A DNA stretch of 64,000 nucleotides, from contig CANRMF010000007.1 of the NCBI GenBank assembly GCA_947631665.1, forward strand, positions 1 through 64,000, written 5' to 3'. The notes below the pieces were generated by a model. It was not told the DNA's origin, made no database searches, and was given only the letters and a program-made list of their open reading frames with translations. The translations under genes and the position numbers were made by a program. Origin of the DNA: an uncultured Lachnospiraceae bacterium. Its GTDB lineage: Bacteria; Bacillota; Clostridia; Lachnospirales; Lachnospiraceae. Positions 46,974-56,691 of the stretch are shown here, one piece after another; position 1 is the stretch's first letter; each line of letters opens with the position of its first letter.

Positions 46974-47993
46974 TCAATCTGCATTTCTTTTTATCAATTT
47001 ATTGATAATCTTTTTTCTCCAAAAATCAATTTCACTTTTTATGATTTTTATTCTATGATTACTTTTATATTTTTTTCTTATTCTGTCAAAATTATCTCCG
47101 GTAACCGTATCCGTTTCCATTTCGACAAACACATTCGAAGCAATTTTAAATTTGGTAGCGTTTCTGTCTTTCAAACAATTTTTCATCTCTCTACTCTGAA
47201 AATGAATATACATATATTCATTCTCTGATAAAACACCAAACTTTTTCCTATAACGTTTCAACACACCTTTATCAAATACAAAAAAGTTGGGCATTTTCGA
47301 TTCATATAAATAGTCTCCAGAAATCTTATCAAAATGTGTCAATCTGAAACCAACCGGCCTGCGCATCAAATTCGCAGAGTAATCGTCTTTTAACACGCGG
47401 TATCCATAAAAATCAAAAATTGTGTTTATATTATCTGGTAAATAAGTCTCATCAAAAGTGCAGCTTTTTTTCGTAGTATAGACTTTCCTATATAAAAATT
47501 GATTCTCTATCGGTTTCATAAAGATTCGATTGATTTCATCAGAATTCCTGTACAATGTACAATGTCCCAATACAAACAGTTTATCATAATTTTCCAGCAA
47601 ATCTTCTGTAATAAAATGATTCAATTTTCCAAAAATCAAGTCACAATCACAGTGTCCCCAAAATTCAAATTCTGTAAGATATTCTTCAAATATCAGGCCG
47701 TATGCAGGTTTGTAATCACATAATTTATAAGGTTTTTCCAAAGAGATAATGAAATCAAATTTGCTCTGTACCATGGAGCGCATCCTATCAAACTGCATTT
47801 CTATTTTCTTTACATTTTCAGGATAATCATATTTACTATTATCATCAGTAAATATCAGCCAGTTAAAATCTTTGTTGTACGCACATGAATTCAAAAAAAA
47901 TTGGAAGTTTTCCGGTAATTTTCCAAAATAAGGAATGATAAAACAACATTTTCTTTTTTTTCGGTTGACGTTCTGTACTGTTTGATTCATCAT
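46974..47993 (-). CDS. DUF6625-type putative glycosyltransferase
   Basis: A 339-residue protein with CCFIIPYFGKLPENFQFFL at the start, NWLIFTDD, CDYKPAYGLIFEEYL and the likely metal site FWGHCDCDLIFGKL, as in the DUF6625 family of capsule-locus enzymes. The family assignment is from motif recall. No G tract. Lies 20 nt after a GT2 gene. Confidence 0.82.
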   Translation of the reverse strand: MMNQTVQNVNRKKRKCCFIIPYFGKLPENFQFFLNSCAYNKDFNWLIFTDDNSKYDYPENVKKIEMQFDRMRSMVQSKFDFIISLEKPYKLCDYKPAYGLIFEEYLTEFEFWGHCDCDLIFGKLNHFITEDLLENYDKLFVLGHCTLYRNSDEINRIFMKPIENQFLYRKVYTTKKSCTFDETYLPDNINTIFDFYGYRVLKDDYSANLMRRPVGFRLTHFDKISGDYLYESKMPNFFVFDKGVLKRYRKKFGVLSENEYMYIHFQSREMKNCLKDRNATKFKIASNVFVEMETDTVTGDNFDRIRKKYKSNHRIKIIKSEIDFWRKKIINKLIKRNAD

Positions 47994-48012
47994 GATACAT
48001 GCGCATCCTTTC

Positions 48013-48984
48013 TTACTCGGTCTTATGCTTCAATATTTTTTGCACCTTTAAATATATTTTTGAAAAATACAGAAATATAAAATATTTAAATTTAAAAGAA
48101 ATTTTCAACTTTTTATGAAACAATACTTCTTTTCTATAGAATTTCATATCCCGTTTCCACTCTTGCTGTAATGAGAGTTCTTTCGCATCTGTTAAATTAT
48201 AGTAAATGGAATATCGGCATATAATTTGAAACGCAAGTGCATCACTACTACGTTCCGGATAATTTTTGTCTACATATTTTTTTACCATATCGCTTACTTT
48301 AATTTTATCATAAGCATGTCCGTCTATTTCTTTTGATGTGCATATAGAATTTTCTCGGATACGATAATAATATAATGGGATATTATTAAAAAATAAATGA
48401 TTTATTTTATTATATATCTTTGCATATACATAATAATCTTCGCTATTAATTCCTTCCGGGAACCTGACATCATTAAATATTTCTGCTTTGTAAAGTTTAT
48501 CCCATACCCCACCACAAAAATCTTCTTTATGATAAAAATAACAATCTAACATTTGATTTCGATTGTACGATTTCACGCAGTTGATGTCATTTTTCTCCAA
48601 AATCTGGGAATCCCTTACAATAAATCTGGAACATCTGACAACATCAGCATCATACTGATGAAGTTGTTCCAACATAATCTTATACATATCTTTATGAATA
48701 TAATCATCGCTATCCACAAAACTAATGTATTGTCCTGTGCATATATCCAGAGCGGCATTTCTTGCAGATGATAATCCTCCGTTATTTTTATGTATAACGC
48801 GAATTCTTTTGTCTCGACGTGCCCATTCATCACATATACGAGGACATTGATCCGGAGAACCGTCATCTACCAAAATAATTTCCAGAATTTTATAACTTTG
48901 ATTTACCACGCTTTGGATACATTCATCCAACCATAATTCTACCGCATATATAGGAATTATAACTGAGATTAATTCATTCATCAA
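48013..48984 (-). CDS. Family 2 glycosyltransferase
   Basis: A 323-residue GT-A enzyme: ISVIIPIYAVELWLDECIQSVV, ILVDDGSPDQCPRICDEW, GGLSSARNAALDI and FVDSDDYIH, with a basic C-terminal tail likely to touch the membrane. No G tract. Similar to the GT2 proteins at 43960 and 49023. Confidence 0.92.
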   Translation of the reverse strand: MMNELISVIIPIYAVELWLDECIQSVVNQSYKILEIILVDDGSPDQCPRICDEWARRDKRIRVIHKNNGGLSSARNAALDICTGQYISFVDSDDYIHKDMYKIMLEQLHQYDADVVRCSRFIVRDSQILEKNDINCVKSYNRNQMLDCYFYHKEDFCGGVWDKLYKAEIFNDVRFPEGINSEDYYVYAKIYNKINHLFFNNIPLYYYRIRENSICTSKEIDGHAYDKIKVSDMVKKYVDKNYPERSSDALAFQIICRYSIYYNLTDAKELSLQQEWKRDMKFYRKEVLFHKKLKISFKFKYFIFLYFSKIYLKVQKILKHKTE

Positions 48985-49022
48985 TATTGTGCTCCCATAA
49001 CTTTACTCATATCTACCTTGAT

Positions 49023-50030
49023 TTATTTTGACACATTTATTCGAGATAGTTTCCCCGTCATCCAAAGTAAATTGGTCAATTTATATTTTAACAAAAATTT
49101 AATAATCCTGTTCCGGAAACCGATACATTTTACCTGTATTACACAGTTCTTTATTGTTGGATCGTTTACCAGTTTCCTAATAATTTTTTTCCTCTCCGAG
49201 TTTTTCAGGTTTGTATTTTCATTAAACATTTTATTAATATATGCGCTGACTTCATATATAAACATATTATCCAAGCCATTTTTTGCCTCAGGGAGCCATT
49301 GTTCCAAAATATTGTCAGCCGTTTTATATACTTTCTTAAATTGCTCTATTCTTTCGCGGTGAAACGTCTGACTCATACTTCCTTTATCCCTTAAAATATA
49401 ATGGTACAGACATCTATCAAGTAAAACCACTTTCTTTGCTTCCGGATAAATTGCCAAATTAAAAACAAAATCCTCCGCCACATTAATTCCCTCAGGAAAT
49501 CTAGCTTCTATTTTGTTAATAAATTCTTTTTTATATAATTTATTCCATACAGGATAGGTCATATAATTATGATCCAAATCCATATAAATTTCCTTGAACT
49601 CATCATTGCTGGTACAGACTTTAAGTGAATTTTTTCTCTCAACACTTTCCAACCGTCTCCCCTGATAAAAAGTATCGTTAACATAACTGTATATCACTAA
49701 ATCCGGTTGATGTAAGCTGACGCTTTTTTTTAAATATTCTATCGTCGTTGGTTCCAGCATATCATCAGCATCCAGAAAAAGTATATAATCTCCTGATGCA
49801 TATTCTAATCCAATATTTCTTGCGGCTGCCGGCCCGTTATTTTCACTATGTATTACTTTAATCCGCTGATCCTGCAGACTATATTGATTACATTTCACCC
49901 CACTGTCGTCTGTGGATCCATCATCCACTACAATTAATTCCCAATCTGAATCACTTTGTTGCAACACACTTCTTATACTGTTATCTAAATACTGCCCACA
50001 ATTATATACCGGTATGATAATACTATACAT
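49023..50030 (-). CDS. Family 2 glycosyltransferase
   Basis: A 335-residue GT-A enzyme: YSIIIPVYNCGQYLDNSIRSVL, VVDDGSTDDSG, NGPAAARNIGLEYA and FLDADDML. The start lies 2 nt after the upstream GT4 stop, which suggests coupled translation. No G tract. Confidence 0.92.
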   Translation of the reverse strand: MYSIIIPVYNCGQYLDNSIRSVLQQSDSDWELIVVDDGSTDDSGVKCNQYSLQDQRIKVIHSENNGPAAARNIGLEYASGDYILFLDADDMLEPTTIEYLKKSVSLHQPDLVIYSYVNDTFYQGRRLESVERKNSLKVCTSNDEFKEIYMDLDHNYMTYPVWNKLYKKEFINKIEARFPEGINVAEDFVFNLAIYPEAKKVVLLDRCLYHYILRDKGSMSQTFHRERIEQFKKVYKTADNILEQWLPEAKNGLDNMFIYEVSAYINKMFNENTNLKNSERKKIIRKLVNDPTIKNCVIQVKCIGFRNRIIKFLLKYKLTNLLWMTGKLSRINVSK

Positions 50031-50032
50031 GA

Positions 50033-51142
50033 TTAACCTCTTTTATTTGCAATACCGTCTAAAAGCTGTTCCCACTGTCTGACAATTGCCTGCAGTTGGA
50101 ATTTTTCAAGATCTTTTGTCGCCTGTTCAGAAAAAATTATTCTCATGCTTTGATCTTGTATCAGTTTTTCTACCGCCTCTGTCATTTTTTGTATATTATT
50201 TTCTTCTATAAGATAACCATTATTTCCGTCTTCAATCAGTTCTTCAGGCCCTGTTTTACATCGAAAACTAATCAATGGAAGTCTGTATGGTTTCGTTTCA
50301 AGTAAAGTCATTGGCAATCCCTCATATCGTGATGTCATGACTAAGAAAGCAGCTTGTTCATAATATGGTTCTACATGATTTACATTTCCTTTTAGAATTA
50401 GCTGTTCCCGTAAGTGATATTCCTTAATTTTCTTTTCTAGAAACTCTCTTTCTTCTCCTTCTCCTAAGATTACCCATGTCCACTCTGGATGTTTTGGCAA
50501 AACTTTTTTGGCAATTTCAACCAATCGGTCGAAACCTTTTTGATACGTCAATCTCCCGACGCTGAGAATTAGGTTGGAATCTTTATGATAACAATGTTCT
50601 TTTCCATCCCAGATTATCGGATTATAAATGCATTGTATCGGGCATCTGAGATTGAGATTTTGTTGATAGTACCCTTTGTCCTCTTCTGTTAATGTTATAA
50701 TAGCGTCTGCCCATCTCGCCGCCATTTTTCTGGAAAGTTTCCGATACGGTACAAATGGGTTCTGATAAAAGTTAAAATGTTCCCATGAAATCACCCTAAT
50801 TTTTGTAAAAAATTTTGCCGGAAGTGAATATATATCTAGAATACCATCTATATCAATCAATACATCAACATTATCTCTTTTAATATGCCTAATCAACTTT
50901 CCTATAATTCCCACAATATGAACAATACCTCTATTAAGATGTTTGTATAGTTTATATGTACGAATTACTTGATCAATTTTATAAAAAGGGCTTTCATTGC
51001 GTTCCTCAAGACTAAGAACGGAAACATTATATTTTCTACTCCTACAGAGTTCATTCGCTATAATCACAGCAACTCTTTCAGTGCCTCCACCCCTTGTAAT
51101 ATCGCCTGAAAAAAAACATATATGAATCTTTTTATCTTCCAT
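50033..51142 (-). CDS. Family 4 glycosyltransferase (GalNAc transferase-like)
   Basis: A 369-residue GT-B enzyme: FFSGDITRGGGTERVAVIIANEL, SVGRLTYQKGFDRLVEIA, VILGEGEERE and MTSRYEGLPMTLLETKPYRLP. The frame is open to 51193; the ATG at 51142 with AAGGAAATAAAG upstream is chosen, overlapping the acetyltransferase gene by 11 nt. Gly3 is coded without a homopolymer. Confidence 0.92.
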   Translation of the reverse strand: MEDKKIHICFFSGDITRGGGTERVAVIIANELCRSRKYNVSVLSLEERNESPFYKIDQVIRTYKLYKHLNRGIVHIVGIIGKLIRHIKRDNVDVLIDIDGILDIYSLPAKFFTKIRVISWEHFNFYQNPFVPYRKLSRKMAARWADAIITLTEEDKGYYQQNLNLRCPIQCIYNPIIWDGKEHCYHKDSNLILSVGRLTYQKGFDRLVEIAKKVLPKHPEWTWVILGEGEEREFLEKKIKEYHLREQLILKGNVNHVEPYYEQAAFLVMTSRYEGLPMTLLETKPYRLPLISFRCKTGPEELIEDGNNGYLIEENNIQKMTEAVEKLIQDQSMRIIFSEQATKDLEKFQLQAIVRQWEQLLDGIANKRG

Positions 51143-51707
51143 CTTTATTTCCTTCATATGGATTTTGTATATAAGCTTCCACAGCATTCTCACGATATTT
51201 TATCTGCGCAGGATTACCAATCACAATAGAATGACTTGGAACATCAAAATTAACATATGCATTTGGTGCTATCAGCACATCATCTCCTATACTTATTTTC
51301 CCCACAATAACTGCATTTGCTCCTATCCAAACACTATTTCCAATAGTTGGTGCTCCTTTTCTTTTACCCCGATTTTCCTGACCTATTGTTACTCCCGACT
51401 GAATATTTACATTTTTCCCTATTTTGGTCTCCTGATTAATAATAATAGTTCCCCGATGTCCCAAATATAGCCCTTCACCTATATCGACATCTGCATTAAT
51501 CTGATAACCATATTTACAGGAAGCCCTAAGCAGCAAGTATTGAAAAAAAGCATATCTGATGTTTGCACTTCTTTTTTTATACCAGCCTGTTTTGCGATAT
51601 AACTTTGTATAGCGATATGCAGCCTGTGTTAAATGTGTTCTAATTCTCGTTCTAATATCTGTCGAACCGTAATAACGATAGCAATCTGCCATAATGTATT
51701 TTTTCAT
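51132..51707 (-). CDS. Serine-acetyltransferase-like O-acetyltransferase
   Basis: A 191-residue hexapeptide-repeat protein: GEGLYLGHRGTIIIN with the catalytic histidine, then VNIQSGVTIGQE and IGNSVWIGANAVIVGKISIGDD. In glycan loci such CysE-like proteins acetylate sugars. It overlaps the polymerase gene by 4 nt. No G tract. Confidence 0.88.
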   Translation of the reverse strand: MKKYIMADCYRYYGSTDIRTRIRTHLTQAAYRYTKLYRKTGWYKKRSANIRYAFFQYLLLRASCKYGYQINADVDIGEGLYLGHRGTIIINQETKIGKNVNIQSGVTIGQENRGKRKGAPTIGNSVWIGANAVIVGKISIGDDVLIAPNAYVNFDVPSHSIVIGNPAQIKYRENAVEAYIQNPYEGNKDGR

Positions 51708-52822
51708 GAGGTTTGAATCCTTCCTTTAACTTTATTCGACGAGGCAGTTCTCCAATTATCAGGATTAAACACCAAAATGTATAAAATTGGAAATGTAGCC
51801 GCCTCATGCCTCACAAATGAACCGAAATCCGGCTCAAAGAGCACAGAGCCCATAAAATAAGCAACAAAAATACTTAATGCAATAACCTGATTAAAACTCA
51901 TTTTATACAATCGAAGTATCGCCTGAAATAAATAGTATATCAAGAAAATCTCAAACACCAAAAACGGAAGATAAAAAGCCCCACTCTTTAATAATTCTAT
52001 AGGAAATGCCATTCGGATGCTGTTAATTACATAATTTTCCATAAATAACATAAGATTTCCGTTATGCTCTATTTTATCATCAATCATTGAATTTGCCTGC
52101 ATAACATCTACTCCTGCTTTACAATTCATCACTCCCGCATAATCTCCATGCATAAAAGTTCGTGCAGTTGCTAAAAATATAAAGACAAGGGTATACAGCA
52201 AAAATATAATCATTATTACTTTTGCGACGCTTACTCTTTTCCTTTTTCTTCTGAGCCAGAATATTCCCATTATAATCGATAAAAAGAAAAAAGCTATTAT
52301 AATATAATAATTCCTATAAAAAGTGGATTCCCAATACAAAATTGCAAAACACCCTGCAATTTTAATAAATTTGCTAATATTTAAATTGATAACAATATAT
52401 AGCATAATAAATATTAATATTTGTATTGCATCTTTTCCAACATTAAATATATAAATATTTAAGATACCAGTGCACATGAGTGCAAAAAAAGTCTGTTTGA
52501 TATCTAATCCTTTATTTCTGGTAAATAACAATATCAATAATATATTAAACAGGATTCCCAGTAAAATACTCCATTGTAGAAACGTAGTGCAATGAAATAT
52601 ATTAATTTTCCTGAAAAAGTCCGCTGCCACTTCATAAGAACCCGGCCACTTTCCAGAAAATTCAGGATCATTAATCATTCCCAAAATACGGTTATTATCA
52701 TAGTAGTATTTAGCCGGTAGAAAAAAATGCTCAATTATTTTAGCAAATATTGCAATAAATCCCAGTAATGGAATAGTATAATATAAATTTTCTTTATAAA
52801 TTTTCTTTTCGCTGTCCGCCAT
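51704..52822 (-). CDS. Probable polysaccharide polymerase (Wzy/EpsG-like)
   Basis: A 372-residue membrane protein with about ten helices and a large extracytoplasmic loop around residues 215-270 (HGDYAGVMNCKAGVDV onwards), the layout of O-antigen or capsule polymerases. The family is not sequence-conserved, so the call rests on topology and context (only candidate beside Wzx). The ATG at 52822 is preferred to an upstream GTG. No G tract. Confidence 0.65.
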   Translation of the reverse strand: MADSEKKIYKENLYYTIPLLGFIAIFAKIIEHFFLPAKYYYDNNRILGMINDPEFSGKWPGSYEVAADFFRKINIFHCTTFLQWSILLGILFNILLILLFTRNKGLDIKQTFFALMCTGILNIYIFNVGKDAIQILIFIMLYIVINLNISKFIKIAGCFAILYWESTFYRNYYIIIAFFFLSIIMGIFWLRRKRKRVSVAKVIMIIFLLYTLVFIFLATARTFMHGDYAGVMNCKAGVDVMQANSMIDDKIEHNGNLMLFMENYVINSIRMAFPIELLKSGAFYLPFLVFEIFLIYYLFQAILRLYKMSFNQVIALSIFVAYFMGSVLFEPDFGSFVRHEAATFPILYILVFNPDNWRTASSNKVKGRIQTS

Positions 52823-52876
52823 CTGTTTCTCTACCTTTCCAACCGCAACCCCAATATCGGAATTAAGCACTCAAAT

Positions 52877-52890
52877 AATGTTTAAACATT
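52877..52890. repeat. Perfect 14-bp palindrome
   Basis: AATGTTTAAACATT in the 247-bp space between the GT-C gene and the polymerase start. Possible protein-binding site; no function is visible. The same space holds an AGAGTT/AACTCT inverted repeat and a 20-codon reading frame (53027-52965, minus; MKFVFAFF start) whose AGGAG is too far upstream, so it is not called as a gene. Confidence 0.4.
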
Positions 52891-53069
52891 AGCACCGAGC
52901 AATACAGTACAACTGATACATATAAAATAACTCTACACAGAGTTAGTCGCCTGTTTATCAAAACTTATTTTTTCATCATCATATTGATATGATAAACCAT
53001 CACAAAAAAAGCAAAGACAAATTTCATGATGTCTATTTTGATATATCTCTCCTTTGTCTGCATCATTTT

Positions 53070-54530
53070 TTAATTCCTCTCCAGTAATTTGATTGTTTGT
53101 GCCTGATAAACTTCATGATAATCTTTTAAAATTTCATCCAAATATACGTTGCCCTCTGTTGTGCTAATCACAATATATTTTGCTGCTTTGGAATGGAAAT
53201 AATCCAGTAATTCTTTTTTCATGGCATCAGAGCTTTTGCTTTGCCAATCCTGAAGCGTAAAATATTTGTGACAAGGGTCTATATCTGTAGCAATATAAAA
53301 GTACGAAAGAATATTATACCCGTAAACAGAATCTCTATCTTCTTTTGGTATTTGATTTGCGACTTCTAAAGCTTCTTTTGTATAAAGTTCAATCCCCTTA
53401 CTGGTGTTTCCCCGATAACTATTGTAATAGTTTCTAATGGTCTTATAGGCAAGCAAAAGCAGACAGCCGGTCAAAACCACAATTAAAAAGGCTTTGATTT
53501 TTTGAACTTTGAACAAATCCTTTAATATGCCAATCGCAACAATTAAAATTGGGATATACGCTGTACAGTAATGTTCAAACATCAACCCGGAAAGATAAAC
53601 GATGCAGCAGGAAAGAGAAGTAAAAATCACAGTATAAGAAACCCACAAATCTTTTTTTACAAAACGGGCATGTAAGATGCCTATCAGCCCTGCAACGATA
53701 ACTAAATGCAGCCAATACACAATCCGTTTGAAATAATCTAACCATGTATAATGCACCATAATACTTGTCGCATACTTTACATTAAAAATAATCGTTCCGT
53801 AAAACATATCATACAGTGCCCCTTTTTGCAAAAAGTAAATGCAAAACGGGAGACAGACTAAAATCAATCCTGTCAAAAAGAATACAAGATTGATGACAAG
53901 ATTTTTCCACTGTTTCTGCCGGATGAGTAAGATTATGCCCATTACAAGAACGCAGCACAATACCACTGCATTCCGCACAATAGTCAGAAAGCAGACTGCA
54001 AAAGTAATTCCATAGAAAAAGGAATACCATTTGTTATGAGGCTTTGTGGAACTATTTTTCATATAAGAGATGGCAAAGTACATACTCCACATCAGGAATG
54101 GGAGACAATAGGATTCTGTTAATTCTTCTGCCCCATACAACTTAAAAAGAACCATGCTGAACAATGTCAGAAGAACCCTTGCTTTTTGCTGATAGAATAG
54201 CCCTAAAATTTGATATACTCCGCCTAAAGAAAAGGTGACCAGCGTCACAGAGACAACCATTTTCCCCACCTGAAAATTAGGAAAACTCTGAATAAAACTA
54301 TTGAGAAACATTGTGATTGGCCCTTTGTGGTCAAAAAAATCGATATAGGGAACTAATCCATGCTGCATAAACCGCCCCATGGCCAAAAAAATATCGCCGT
54401 CTCCCCCGACGCCTCCTCTATGAAAAAATACTACTGCCCATTTAAAACAGCTTAAATAATAAAAGAGGGACGTCAAAAATAAAAAAAGCGCTGTAAGACA
54501 AAATCTTTTTTTTGAGATGTTTCGATTCAT
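53070..54530 (-). CDS. GT-C type membrane glycosyltransferase, no G tract
   Basis: A 486-residue polytopic protein with VGGDGDIFLAMGRFM and FFDHKGPITMFLNSFIQ in the first extracytoplasmic loop, about eleven helices and a soluble C-terminal domain. Strong paralogue of the gene at 36382. The ATG at 54530 is chosen; GGGA lies about 8 nt upstream. First gene after the promoter at 54611-54639. It lacks the C-terminal G8 of its paralogue. Confidence 0.85.
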   Translation of the reverse strand: MNRNISKKRFCLTALFLFLTSLFYYLSCFKWAVVFFHRGGVGGDGDIFLAMGRFMQHGLVPYIDFFDHKGPITMFLNSFIQSFPNFQVGKMVVSVTLVTFSLGGVYQILGLFYQQKARVLLTLFSMVLFKLYGAEELTESYCLPFLMWSMYFAISYMKNSSTKPHNKWYSFFYGITFAVCFLTIVRNAVVLCCVLVMGIILLIRQKQWKNLVINLVFFLTGLILVCLPFCIYFLQKGALYDMFYGTIIFNVKYATSIMVHYTWLDYFKRIVYWLHLVIVAGLIGILHARFVKKDLWVSYTVIFTSLSCCIVYLSGLMFEHYCTAYIPILIVAIGILKDLFKVQKIKAFLIVVLTGCLLLLAYKTIRNYYNSYRGNTSKGIELYTKEALEVANQIPKEDRDSVYGYNILSYFYIATDIDPCHKYFTLQDWQSKSSDAMKKELLDYFHSKAAKYIVISTTEGNVYLDEILKDYHEVYQAQTIKLLERN

Positions 54531-54610
54531 GTTCCATTCCCTTCCCACTTTTTTACATTCCTGTTAAGAGCCGAATCCCCCCTTCCGACGCCAGCGGAAT
54601 TTTCCTCGTT

Positions 54611-54639
54611 ATTATACTATATTTCGCCTTTTATTACAA
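54611..54639 (-). promoter_or_regulatory. Promoter of the main glycosyltransferase unit
   Basis: Minus strand TTGTAA, a 17-nt spacer and a consensus TATAAT, with a predicted leader of about 75 nt. The leader carries a G6 run (54587-54592) outside any gene. It separates the deoxysugar unit upstream from the long glycosyltransferase unit. Confidence 0.7.
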
Positions 54640-54739
54640 GAATATGCCCGGACTATTTTTTGATTTCCAGACGGGCTCTGATTTCTGAATAAAAATTTTT
54701 AATTCTTGGAACGAACCTTTAATTTCTGTCAAAAAATCT

Positions 54740-55739
54740 TTAATTTTCGGATTGATTTTTTGATTTTTTATAGTTCACATACAGATTGCTCAGGTAAAGC
54801 ATACTCCATCGTTTTCTTTTCCTGATTGTTTGATAAATCAACCATGAAAAATCTGAAAGAAACGGCTTTCCCTTCTTCGCCGTATCAGAAATGGCATCTG
54901 CCAGCCCATGAAAGACATATTTCCGATCGGAGCGGTCCGTATAGTCGATATATTTTTGGAATTGTACCCAATAGTGCTGTAGTTTGATATTATATAAAGC
55001 CCCAATCGCGCTCTGACTTATGGGAATCTTTTCATAAAAAGAATCCACGTCCTGAAACATATCATAAATCTGAACGATTTCTCTTTTTCTCCTGCCTGTG
55101 AGTCCTGTTGAAAGTTTCCGATAACGGCATACCGTCCGGGAAGTCACATAAATACGTTTACATAATGCAAGATATTTTAAATAAAATCCCAAGTCTTCCG
55201 CATAAACATCCTTTGCAAATCTTAATTGATACTGATCAATGAGTTCTTTCAAAAAGAGTTTACTGTCCAGCAGGGGCAGAATCCACATCAAGTCTTTTAG
55301 ATGTTCCGAAGCCTGATAGAGCCCTTCCATTCCATTGACTTCCTCGTCCTTGAGTTTCTCCCCCCCCCGGACTGATTGTCATATATTTTCCAATGACCAA
55401 TTGAACATTGTGTTGACGGATCTCATTTGTCATAATTTCAATCTGATCTTTTTCCATCAAATCGTCACAGTCAAAAAAGAGAATGTACTCTCCCTGTGCA
55501 TGGTTCAGACCTACATTCCTTGCGTGAGACACACCGTAATTCGTTCCATCCTCAGAAAAAAAGAGCCGCACTCTTGAATCTTTTTGTTCGTACTGTTTTA
55601 ATATGTTCAGGCTTTCATCTGTGGAACCATCATCAATACAAATCAATTCAAAATCACGATATGTTTGATTTAATATGGAATCTAACGTAAATTTTAGATA
55701 TCTTTCCGCATTGTAAACCGGTACAATCACACTAACCAT
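54740..55739 (-). CDS. Family 2 glycosyltransferase, phase OFF at a G9 tract
   Basis: The N-terminal frame has VSVIVPVYNAERYLKFTLDSI, CIDDGSTDESLNIL, YGVSHARNVGLNHA and FFDCDDLM. The C-terminal frame has EDLGFYLKYLALCKR and an RKR-rich tail. They separate at the G9 tract near residue 124. G8 continues TISPGG into EKLKDEEVNGMEG and gives 332 residues, the usual size. With G9 it ends about 35 residues later. It is the last gene of the 2,6-dideoxyhexose unit and so the likely transferase for that sugar. Confidence 0.9.
55360..55368 (-). repeat. G9 tract in a GT2 gene (OFF)
   Basis: Nine coding-strand G after CC. G8 restores a 999-nt frame. Confidence 0.97.
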
Positions 55740-55742
55740 AAT

Positions 55743-56672
55743 TTACTTCCTTTCTTCCATTTCCAACTGCCGAATCCAATCCGCTGTTTTCCTGATACTT
55801 TCCTCAAAGTCAGCTTTGCATTCAAAGCCGGTATCCTGATAAAGAGCATCCAGATCAATTTCTGAATAATCTATGGTATGACTATCTTGATATTCTCCAA
55901 ATTTCAATTCAACTCCCGGTGCAATTACATCCCTTATTTGGATAATCCACTCCTTGAAAGTCTGAAGTTTTCTATGTCCAATATAATATCCCTTTTGGTC
56001 TTTTCCCGATAATGCAATTGCTATAAATGCCTCTGCAATATCGTCAATATATACGAAATCATACAATTCATTTCCCTCCACCAATTTGGGAGAAATCTGA
56101 TTCAACAGGCTGCGAATCACAACATATGTCAACTGTTTTGAATAATTTCCTTCTCCATAAGGCATAGGAACCAGCCCTGCACAATATTCTATTCCCATAT
56201 TATATGCCAAAGTCCGGCAAATCACATCTGCTGCTGTCTTTGCCGTAGAATAAATACAGGTATATCGCGGTTCTTTGTTTTCACCTTTCAAAACCGGCTG
56301 CAGTTCAAACTCATTATAAGTTCCTGCCTGAATAAATTTTTTACAGCCAATCTGGCAGGCAGCCATAAATGCATCTGCAGCATGCCGGGCATTTTCCAAC
56401 TGTAAGGTATAATTTTTGAGTGCTGACGTAAATCCGCCCTCCCATGCAAAATGAAAAAAAACATCTATTTCTGTATCTTTGATGAATTCTGCCAGAACAG
56501 GATATTTGCTGAAATCAGCACAGACAGGAATAAAATTATCATACATGGAAAACCGATTCATTTTCTCTACCTGAATATCAACTCCATAAACTATGACTTT
56601 CATTTCAAGCAGCTTTTTTGTAAGCGCACCTCCAATAAATCCTGCCGCGCCGGTGACAATTGCCTTTTTCAT
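55743..56672 (-). CDS. NAD-dependent epimerase/dehydratase, probable deoxysugar 4-ketoreductase
   Basis: A 309-residue extended SDR: VTGAAGFIGGALTKKLL, HFAWEGG and the catalytic YSTAKTAAD. Together with a 2,3-dehydratase and a Gfo/Idh reductase it most likely performs the final 4-keto reduction to a 2,6-dideoxyhexose. An epimerase role cannot be excluded. No G tract. Confidence 0.85.
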   Translation of the reverse strand: MKKAIVTGAAGFIGGALTKKLLEMKVIVYGVDIQVEKMNRFSMYDNFIPVCADFSKYPVLAEFIKDTEIDVFFHFAWEGGFTSALKNYTLQLENARHAADAFMAACQIGCKKFIQAGTYNEFELQPVLKGENKEPRYTCIYSTAKTAADVICRTLAYNMGIEYCAGLVPMPYGEGNYSKQLTYVVIRSLLNQISPKLVEGNELYDFVYIDDIAEAFIAIALSGKDQKGYYIGHRKLQTFKEWIIQIRDVIAPGVELKFGEYQDSHTIDYSEIDLDALYQDTGFECKADFEESIRKTADWIRQLEMEERK

Positions 56673-56691
56673 CCTATATACTCCTCATCAG

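Noticed and set aside
52965-53027. 20-codon reading frame between the GT-C and polymerase genes
   Set aside because: The AGGAG is about 19 nt away and the peptide matches nothing recognised; it may be a chance frame.
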